Source: Clostridia bacterium
GTDB lineage: Bacteria; Bacillota_A; Clostridia; Oscillospirales; CAG-272
Direction of reading: 5' to 3'
NCBI GenBank assembly: GCA_017935805.1
Contig: JAGBGV010000306.1
Location: forward strand, 1-12,368
DNA length: 12,368 nucleotides
A program made the position numbers and the translations under genes. The notes under the pieces are model-generated. The model ran no database searches. It saw nothing but the letters and a program-made list of their open reading frames with translations, and was not told the origin of the DNA. This document shows positions 6,671 to 12,368 of this stretch, one piece after another; position 1 is the first letter of the stretch; each line of letters begins with the position of its first letter.

Positions 6671-6698
6671 GTGTGAATAGTGTTTGTACTGTTCACGC
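6671..6698 (+). promoter_or_regulatory. Leader hairpin of rlmB
   Basis: GTGTGAATAG (6671-6680) can pair with CTGTTCACGC (6689-6698) as a 10-bp stem with two G-T wobbles and an 8-nt loop. It starts within about 10 nt of the predicted 5' end and ends 4 nt before the GGAG ribosome-binding site. No T-tract follows, so it is not a terminator; transcript protection or modulation of translation are possible roles. Confidence 0.4.
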
Positions 6699-6712
6699 GG
6701 GTTGGAGATATA

Positions 6713-7573
6713 ATGGAAAAGAAATATAATAACGCTCCGAGGGGAGAAAAAAGAAAATCCTACTCGGACGATAGACGGCGCGACGGAAAGCATTACGGAA
6801 GACAGAACAGCGACAACCGCCCGCGCAGATTTGAGGGTGAAAAGCCTTCAAATATTGTAGTCGGCAGAAATGCTGTTACGGAGCTTATCAGATCCGGCGC
6901 ACCGGTTGACAATATCCTGGTGTCCGGCAGAGAAGGCTCAGTTACCGTGATCATTGCCGAGGCGAGAAAAGCAGGAATTCCTGTGGTGGACTCCACAAGT
7001 GATTCTCTTGACAGACTTTCACATGGTGAGAATCATCAGGGCGTACTTGCGATGGTTGCTGAGAAGCATTACTCCACTGTTGAGGAGATACTTGAGATAG
7101 CACATGAGCGAGGAGAAAAGCCTCTCATCGTTGTGTGCGACGGAATTGAAGACCCACACAATCTCGGGGCTGTGATCCGTTGTGCGGAATGTGCAGGTGC
7201 TCACGGTGTGATAATTCCCGAAAGGCGTGCGTGCGGACTTACTCCTGCGGTGTCCAAGGCATCGGCAGGTGCAATCCTTCACATGGCGGTAGCAAAGGTA
7301 GGAAACATTGCTCAGACTATTGAAAAGCTGAAGGAAAACGGCGTGTGGACCTTCGCGGCAGAGGCTGACGGAGTGGATTTCTACGAGGCTGACTGGAACA
7401 TTCCTTGCGCTATAGTGCTTGGCGGTGAGGACAGCGGTGTCAGCAGACTCGTCCGCGAGAGATGCGACTTTACGGTATCCATCCCCATGTTCGGCAAGGT
7501 CAACTCCCTTAACGTATCCACAGCCGCATCTGTTCTTCTGTGCCACGCGGCAAGAAAGCAGAAGCTGGGTTAA
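6713..7573 (+). CDS. rlmB: 23S rRNA (guanosine-2'-O-)-methyltransferase RlmB (TrmH/SpoU family)
   Basis: RlmB methylates the ribose of a conserved guanosine in domain V of 23S rRNA (G2251 in E. coli) using S-adenosylmethionine. The 286-residue product has a basic, low-complexity N-terminal extension (1-45), a substrate-binding domain starting NIVVGRNAVTELIRSG (48-62) and ending with HQGVLAMVA, then the SPOUT knot domain. Its three motifs are clear: motif 1 DGIEDPHNLGAVIRCAECAG (143-162, Asn150), motif 2 IVLGGEDSGVSRL (234-246, Glu239) and motif 3 NSLNVSTAASVLL (264-276). The enzyme is usually about 245 residues, so the extra length is the basic tail. The ATG at 6713 is preferred because GGAG lies 6 nt upstream; an in-frame GTG at 6680 lies inside the leader hairpin and has no ribosome-binding site. 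Confidence 0.94.
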   Translation: MEKKYNNAPRGEKRKSYSDDRRRDGKHYGRQNSDNRPRRFEGEKPSNIVVGRNAVTELIRSGAPVDNILVSGREGSVTVIIAEARKAGIPVVDSTSDSLDRLSHGENHQGVLAMVAEKHYSTVEEILEIAHERGEKPLIVVCDGIEDPHNLGAVIRCAECAGAHGVIIPERRACGLTPAVSKASAGAILHMAVAKVGNIAQTIEKLKENGVWTFAAEADGVDFYEADWNIPCAIVLGGEDSGVSRLVRERCDFTVSIPMFGKVNSLNVSTAASVLLCHAARKQKLG

Positions 7574-7663
7574 GGACATAAATTTGTTTACGGCAAGTTC
7601 AATATAGAAAAATAAAGCATATGAAAGGAAAGCCACGGACTGATCCGAGGTCAATTACTTATT

Positions 7664-10600
7664 ATGGCTAAACAATCGAAGAACAATAAAGGAATAACTG
7701 CAGGGGACCTTCGCAGTAAGCTGAATTCATCAAAGTCCAAAAAGGAAGCACTTCCCGAGATTAAGTTTGATGAGATAGATCTTACAAACGAAGCGACAGA
7801 CTCCGACAGCGAGCTGGACATTAGCTCTCTCCTGAAAAAGTATATGCCGGAGTATGCAGATGAGCCTGAAAATCAGGACAGCACAAGCGGCGGTGTTTTG
7901 TCGCGTCTGAAAAAGTCTGCAGAGATCGAACGCGATAACGACGAAAAGCTGATGGACGCTCTTGATTCAGCATTCTCGATGCCTGAAGCGAACGAGGATA
8001 TGATCAGTGAGTACGAGTTCCTTGAAAACTCATTTGACGCTATTCAGGGGAATGACAGCGAAGAGTGGGATGATGAGCCTTGGGATGACGAGACAGGCGA
8101 AGCCTCTGTTGAAGATGCTGCTTGGGATGAAGCTCCTGCCGAGGAATATCAGGAACAGTACGCTGACGAACAGTATTATGACGATCAGTACTCTGAAGAG
8201 TATGACGAACAGTTCGTTGACGGTCAGTACGCCGAACAGTACGATGAGCAGTATACCGAGCAGTACGATGACCAGTATGCTGAACAGTACGATGACCAGT
8301 ACGCTGATGAACAGTATTACGAGCCTGAAAACGGCGAAGCAATGGATGAACTGTTCTACGAGGAACCAAAGAAGAAGTTCAGTCTGTTTGGTAAGCTTAA
8401 GGAAATGAAAGCGGCTCGTGCGGCAAAGAAGCTTGAAAAACAGCAGGCTGCTGAATGGCAGTGGTACGATGAAAACGCACAGGTCGATGAAAACGGCCAG
8501 CCATATTATGACAACGGTCAGTATGACGAGCGGTATACAGAACAGTACGATAATCAGTACACTGATGAGCAGTACGCCGAGCAGAACAACGACCAGGCTT
8601 ACGCTGAAGAGCAGTATACCGAGCAGTATGCCGATCAAGCTTATGCTGAAGAAACATATACCGATGATGTGGCTTCGGCAGTATTCGGCGACGAAACATT
8701 CGATGATCTTGCGTTTGCCGAGGAAGCAATTGCTGATAATACAGCTGCAGAGGAAGCACCCGCAGAAGAGCAGACATACGCTGAAGAAGCTCCTGATGAC
8801 AATGCTTATGCTCCCGAGTATGCTGATGCGGCAGAACCTGCTCCCGCAGCAGAGGACAACGCATATCCAGAAGAAATGGTACTGACAATGGCAGGGGAGG
8901 AAGATGTTCCTAATGAATACACTTCACTTACACCTGAGGATGTCAGCGAAATAATTGACGACGAATTCGACCCCACAGATATCAATCTGATGGTAGCATT
9001 CGGACTTGACAACGGTGAGGATGACAAGTCTGATTTGGCGAAGGAATTCGGCGACAAGCTGATGGAACGTCAGAAGAAGCGCAGTACAAAGAAATTCAAG
9101 CTCGACAGACCCGAGTTTGTTGATAAATCCCAGATCCCCCAGATCCGCGACGAATACAAGAAGAAAACATCTTCTCTGTGGATCAAGCTCGGTATATGTG
9201 GCGTGATCTGCCTTATCCTTCTGTTCTTTGAAAACATTGCTTCCATTTCCAACCTGTTCACAGGTGAAAAACAGCAGTTTGCAGGGGTATTTGATCCTGC
9301 GGTATATCCCACAGTTTATGCAATGGCAAGCCTTCAGCTTATGCTTCTCGCTTGTTTGTGTGCATTTGATCAGATCGCCCACGGCGTTAAGTATCTCTTC
9401 AAGGGTATGCCCAAGCCTGAGACAATCACCGCACTTCTTGCGGTACTTGGTATCGTGTATTCTGCAGTAGTTCCCCAGGTGGTTGAATCTCCCGAGGAAC
9501 CTGTAATGTTCAACTTCGTTGTTGCACTTTCCGCGTTCCTTACATTGATATATGCGATATTTAACAACAAGCGTGAAATGATGAACTTCCGCGTTGTTGC
9601 CAACAAGAGACCCAAGCACATCGTCAGACGTCTTGTCGGTGAGGAGTCCGAAAACGAGACACAGGCATTCTCCGAGGCTGAGGATATCTGCGATGTAATG
9701 AAGATAGAAAAGACCGACTTTATCGACGGATTCTTCGGCCGTCTTACAAAGCCCGATGCTGCTACAAACACATTCGTTACATTCCTTATGAGCGTTTCTG
9801 CGGCTCTTGCGATCCTGCTCGGTGTATTTGCAGCATTCAGCGGCAGCACCGCAGGCGAGGTTTGCGCTGTGATCTTTGCATCCCTCCTTGTGCTCACCCC
9901 CTTGTCTGTGTTTATTACCTTCTCATATCCCTTCTACCGTGCAAACCGTGCGGCAAAGGAATATGACAGTGCAATCATCGGTGAAACATCCCTTGACGAA
10001 TATTCCAATGCATCTATTATCAGCTTTGACGACAAGAACGTGTTCCCGTCATACGCGGTAAAGGTTCAGAATATCCGCATTTACAACAACGCTCGAATCG
10101 ACAGAGTGCTTTACTATGCATCATCTGTATTCGCTTATGCAGGCGGTCCTCTTCAGGATGTATTCGAGGTTGCGACAAAGGATATGGGCAACTCCCACAA
10201 CGTTCAGATATTCGACACAGAAGACGGCTTCCTGGCAACACAGGTTGACGGCGTAAATATCATCTTCGGCAGCTGTGAAGCACTTACCGCTCGCGGACTT
10301 GAGATTCCTGCAAGTGCTGCAGAGGATGATGTGGATCTTTCAAGCGAGCTGGAGATCATGTATATGTTCCGCGAAAGCAAGCTTGTGGCAAAGATGTACA
10401 TCAAGTACGTTATGGATGCTGACATCGACCTTATTCTGAAGCAGTTCTCCGGCAACGGTCTGTATGTATGCGTAAGAACGTTTGACCCCAACATTAACGA
10501 GTACATGATCGCAAAGAAGCTGAACATGAGACGTATCCCTCTGAAGATAATCCGTTACGCGGATGCAGAAGAGGTGGGATACTACGAGGAAAAGGTAGAC

Positions 10601-10846
10601 AGCGGTCTTGTTACCTGCGGTTCACCTAAGTCCTTGCTTCAGGTTATCTCCTATTGCGGAAAGGTTCTGCATACAAAGAAAACAAACATCGCGCTCAGCA
10701 CTCTCTCCATTATGATCGGAATTGCGATACTCGCGTTGCTTCTGTTCTCCGGTTCTATGAGTGTTGTAAGCTCACTGTTTGTTGCACTGTATCAGCTTGT
10801 TTGGATCATTCCCATGTTGATCTCATCAAGAATGTTTATCAGATAA
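7664..10846 (+). CDS. Acidic Tyr/Gln-repeat membrane protein with degenerate P-type ATPase-like core
   Basis: This 1060-residue product has no function I can name. Residues 1-500 are predicted cytoplasmic, very acidic and probably disordered, with two Tyr/Gln/Asp/Glu repeat blocks (160-219, 280-332) around a basic amphipathic stretch (236-264), then an Ala/Glu/Pro-rich part. After a basic juxtamembrane segment come eight hydrophobic helices at about 505-527, 547-572, 587-608, 614-635, 704-727, 733-755, 1009-1031 and 1034-1058. The 2+2+2+2 spacing, with loops of about 68 and 253 residues, matches heavy-metal P-type ATPases. Helix 6 continues as LLVLTPLSVFITFSYPF, where VIACPCALGLATPT is expected. 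IISFDDKN (785-792) sits at the DKTGT position and NIIFGSCEALTARGLEIP (from N865) resembles the nucleotide-domain VGNxxLLEERGI. VRTFDPN (938-943 region) replaces TGDN. GDGxND and TGE are absent, so pumping is unlikely. The homology is my inference from these anchors. The Shine-Dalgarno (GAGG, 7647-7650) is 13 nt from the ATG; cotranscription with rlmB, 90 nt upstream, is likely. Confidence 0.8.
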   Translation: MAKQSKNNKGITAGDLRSKLNSSKSKKEALPEIKFDEIDLTNEATDSDSELDISSLLKKYMPEYADEPENQDSTSGGVLSRLKKSAEIERDNDEKLMDALDSAFSMPEANEDMISEYEFLENSFDAIQGNDSEEWDDEPWDDETGEASVEDAAWDEAPAEEYQEQYADEQYYDDQYSEEYDEQFVDGQYAEQYDEQYTEQYDDQYAEQYDDQYADEQYYEPENGEAMDELFYEEPKKKFSLFGKLKEMKAARAAKKLEKQQAAEWQWYDENAQVDENGQPYYDNGQYDERYTEQYDNQYTDEQYAEQNNDQAYAEEQYTEQYADQAYAEETYTDDVASAVFGDETFDDLAFAEEAIADNTAAEEAPAEEQTYAEEAPDDNAYAPEYADAAEPAPAAEDNAYPEEMVLTMAGEEDVPNEYTSLTPEDVSEIIDDEFDPTDINLMVAFGLDNGEDDKSDLAKEFGDKLMERQKKRSTKKFKLDRPEFVDKSQIPQIRDEYKKKTSSLWIKLGICGVICLILLFFENIASISNLFTGEKQQFAGVFDPAVYPTVYAMASLQLMLLACLCAFDQIAHGVKYLFKGMPKPETITALLAVLGIVYSAVVPQVVESPEEPVMFNFVVALSAFLTLIYAIFNNKREMMNFRVVANKRPKHIVRRLVGEESENETQAFSEAEDICDVMKIEKTDFIDGFFGRLTKPDAATNTFVTFLMSVSAALAILLGVFAAFSGSTAGEVCAVIFASLLVLTPLSVFITFSYPFYRANRAAKEYDSAIIGETSLDEYSNASIISFDDKNVFPSYAVKVQNIRIYNNARIDRVLYYASSVFAYAGGPLQDVFEVATKDMGNSHNVQIFDTEDGFLATQVDGVNIIFGSCEALTARGLEIPASAAEDDVDLSSELEIMYMFRESKLVAKMYIKYVMDADIDLILKQFSGNGLYVCVRTFDPNINEYMIAKKLNMRRIPLKIIRYADAEEVGYYEEKVDSGLVTCGSPKSLLQVISYCGKVLHTKKTNIALSTLSIMIGIAILALLLFSGSMSVVSSLFVALYQLVWIIPMLISSRMFIR
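8141..8320 (+). repeat. Coding tandem repeat, block 1 (Gln-Tyr-Asp/Glu units)
   Basis: Encodes residues 160-219, built from degenerate 4- to 5-residue units such as EQYDDQYA and DEQYY. Two adjacent 24-nt copies (8261-8284 and 8285-8308) differ at only two bases. The repeat keeps the reading frame, which suggests expansion by slippage under selection for the protein. Confidence 0.85.
8501..8659 (+). repeat. Coding tandem repeat, block 2 (Gln-Tyr-Ala/Thr-Glu units)
   Basis: Encodes residues 280-332 with units such as TEQYDNQYTDEQYAEQ and QAYAEEQYTEQYA. It is the same style as block 1 but more diverged, and the two are separated by the basic segment encoded at about 8369-8455. Confidence 0.8.
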
Positions 10847-10876
10847 GCAAAGGGCAAATACTAAACTAAAAGGAGC

Positions 10877-10914
10877 TACGGGAGAAGATTGAAAAATTCT
10901 CCCGTATTTATATT
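10877..10914 (+). terminator. Hairpin between the membrane protein and radical SAM genes (weak terminator or start-site hairpin)
   Basis: TACGGGAGAA (10877-10886) pairs perfectly with TTCTCCCGTA (10897-10906) around a 10-nt loop. It is followed by TTTATATT, only a moderate T-tract, and then directly by the ATG at 10915. It may terminate part of the upstream transcript. It also separates an AAGGAG Shine-Dalgarno (10870-10875) from the start codon. Confidence 0.65.
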
Positions 10915-12368
10915 ATGAGAGAAGATATACGTAGTTTTATTGCGAATGTGCAGAAGCCCGGACGTTACACGGGCGGCGAGACGGGAAGTGTATACAAGGA
11001 TCTCGCCGATGTGAAGATGCGTGTGGCATTTTGCTTCCCGGACGTATACGAGATCGGTATGTCAAACCTCGGTATGCGTATTCTCTGCGATTGCTTCAAC
11101 TCCGTGGACGGATGCTGGTGCGAAAGAGTTTACGCGCCGTGGGTGGACATGGAAGAGGAAATGCGGAAGAGAAGCATCCCTTTGTTTACTCATGAAAGCG
11201 GAGACGGCGTAGGTGAGTTTGACGTTATCGCGTTCACTATGCAGTATGAGCTGTGCTATTCCACCATGCTGAACATGATCGATTTAGCGGGCTTGCCTCT
11301 GCGAAGAGATGCGAGAGGTGAGGATTCACCCGTCATCCTTGCAGGCGGTCCTTGTGCGTACAACCCGGAGCCTATGGCGGAGTTTGTTGACGTGTTCTCT
11401 ATCGGTGAGGGTGAGGAAGCACTGCCTGAATTTGCACGCTTATATATAGAAATGAAGGAAAACGGTACTTACACAAAGAGTGCGTTCCTGTATCGCGTGG
11501 CAACAGAGCTCGAGGGCTTCTATGTTCCCGCGTTCTACAATATTTCATACAACGATGACGGTACTATCGACGCAATAGATACTACCGACGAGCGTATCCC
11601 GAAGGTTGTCACAAAACGGGTCGTCCAGGATTTCGACAAATGCTATGTTCCCATGAACCCTGTGATGCCGAACATTGAAACTGTTCATGACAGAGTCACT
11701 GTTGAGGTGTTCCGCGGCTGTATAAGAGGATGCAGATTCTGCCAGGCAGGTATGGTTTGCCGACCGGTTCGCGAAAAATCCGCCGAAACTCTGGACTGCA
11801 TCGCCAAAACCCTCATTGACAATACCGGATACAGCGAGATCAGCCTGTCATCCCTGTCGATCAGTGACTACTCAAAGATCAGTGAACTGACAGATAATCT
11901 GCTTGAGTGGACCAATGACAAAATGGTCAATCTGTCACTTCCCTCAATGCGTGCGGACAGCTTTACAAAGGAGCTTATGGACAAGATCTCCACAGTTCGC
12001 TCCAGCACCCTGACCTTTGCGCCCGAAGCCGGTACTGCAAGACTCCGCGACATCATTAACAAAAATATCACAGAGGAAGAGATCCTTCGCGCGGCAGGTG
12101 TTGCATATGCGGCGGGCAAGAATCAGGTGAAACTGTACTTCATGAACGGTCTGCCCGGCGAGACATACGAGGATATCGAGGGCATCTCCACTCTTGCGAC
12201 TCATGTAATCGACGAATACTACCGCACACCCAACAGAAATAAGGCTCGACAGCCTCAGGTTACTCTGTCTGTGGCTTGCTTTATCCCGAAACCTCACACT
12301 CCGTTCCAGTGGGAGAGACAGAACACCATTGAGGAGCTGACCGAGAAGCAGGATTTCCTCTCATCAAA
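10915..12368 (+). CDS. B12-binding domain radical SAM protein (TIGR03960-like), 5' part
   Basis: The frame runs open from an ATG at 10915 to the window edge, 484 residues without a stop. The N-terminus VQKPGRYTGGETGSVYKD and FPDVYEIGMSNLGMRIL match the conserved start of TIGR03960-type proteins (B12-binding-like domain fused to a radical SAM domain), so the start is sound. The radical SAM signature CIRGCRFC supplies Cys269, Cys273 and Cys276 for the 4Fe-4S cluster that cleaves S-adenosylmethionine. Later blocks include LTFAPEAGTARLRDIINKNI and VKLYFMNGLPGETYEDIEGI, typical of the TIM-barrel second half. Whether cobalamin is bound cannot be told. In many clostridia this gene precedes a DUF2344 radical-SAM-linked gene, ribonuclease G and ribosomal protein L21/L27 genes; these would lie beyond the window. 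There is no Shine-Dalgarno at the usual distance; see the hairpin just upstream. Confidence 0.9.
   Translation, partial: MREDIRSFIANVQKPGRYTGGETGSVYKDLADVKMRVAFCFPDVYEIGMSNLGMRILCDCFNSVDGCWCERVYAPWVDMEEEMRKRSIPLFTHESGDGVGEFDVIAFTMQYELCYSTMLNMIDLAGLPLRRDARGEDSPVILAGGPCAYNPEPMAEFVDVFSIGEGEEALPEFARLYIEMKENGTYTKSAFLYRVATELEGFYVPAFYNISYNDDGTIDAIDTTDERIPKVVTKRVVQDFDKCYVPMNPVMPNIETVHDRVTVEVFRGCIRGCRFCQAGMVCRPVREKSAETLDCIAKTLIDNTGYSEISLSSLSISDYSKISELTDNLLEWTNDKMVNLSLPSMRADSFTKELMDKISTVRSSTLTFAPEAGTARLRDIINKNITEEEILRAAGVAYAAGKNQVKLYFMNGLPGETYEDIEGISTLATHVIDEYYRTPNRNKARQPQVTLSVACFIPKPHTPFQWERQNTIEELTEKQDFLSS

Noticed and set aside
6680..6712. GTG at 6680 as the rlmB start (11 residues longer)
   Set aside because: It lies inside the leader hairpin and has no Shine-Dalgarno, while the ATG at 6713 has GGAG at 6 nt.
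8030..8638. 202-codon, very hydrophobic open frame on the - strand
   Set aside because: It is the antisense reading of the Gln-Tyr repeat codons, which gives Leu/Val/Ile runs. It has no ribosome-binding site and would not be expected outside the repeat.
8141..8660. Regularly spaced short repeats that could suggest a CRISPR array
   Set aside because: The repeats are in-frame coding units with no unique spacers of constant length and no cas genes nearby.

Overview
The window looks like chromosomal DNA of an endospore-forming clostridium, most likely of the Ruminococcaceae/Oscillospiraceae type. The reasons are a gpr-spoIIP sporulation pair, a SigH-like sigma factor, a DUF4364 protein, a TIGR03960-type radical SAM protein, moderate GC content and consensus SigA promoters. 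The lineage is inferred from gene content and style; nothing in the sequence names the species.

Layout. (1) Positions 1-555 hold the 3' end of a HAD-IIA (NagD-like) phosphatase on the + strand. (2) Positions 556-2494, on the - strand, hold gpr (spore protease) followed by spoIIP (engulfment peptidoglycan hydrolase). This is the same order as in Bacillus, and spoIIP ends stop-codon-to-stop-codon against the HAD gene. (3) A 314-base divergent gap carries an inverted repeat, a near-consensus promoter and a leader hairpin. (4) Positions 2809-4557 encode an orphan oligopeptide-binding lipoprotein closed by a strong terminator. (5) Positions 4664-5251 encode a DUF4364 protein. (6) Positions 5437-6069 encode a SigH-like sigma factor behind a perfect TTGACA/TATAAT promoter. 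(7) Positions 6210-6485 encode a small double zinc-ribbon protein with a potentially structured leader, then a terminator. (8) Positions 6713-7573 encode the rRNA methyltransferase RlmB. (9) Positions 7664-10846 encode a 1060-residue membrane protein. (10) Positions 10915 to the end hold the 5' part of a B12-binding-type radical SAM gene.

The most interesting item is the 1060-residue protein. Its first half is a very acidic, apparently disordered Tyr/Gln/Asp/Glu tandem-repeat region interrupted by one basic amphipathic segment. Its second half has the eight-helix, two-cytoplasmic-loop layout of a heavy-metal-type P-type ATPase. However, the phosphorylation motif, the TGE motif of the actuator domain, the CPC metal motif and the GDGxND motif are lost or degenerate. 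I read it as a probable P-type ATPase-derived pseudoenzyme fused to a low-complexity cytoplasmic domain.

Other points worth a look are translational. The radical SAM gene has its only good Shine-Dalgarno sequence on the far side of a 10-bp hairpin that would bring it to normal distance from the ATG. The sigma factor has a perfect promoter but a very short leader without a Shine-Dalgarno sequence. The zinc-ribbon gene has a multi-hairpin leader that I do not recognise. The neighbours form several short transcription units (gpr-spoIIP, the lipoprotein alone, sigma with zinc ribbon, rlmB with the membrane protein), so no single pathway joins them beyond the sporulation and housekeeping theme.
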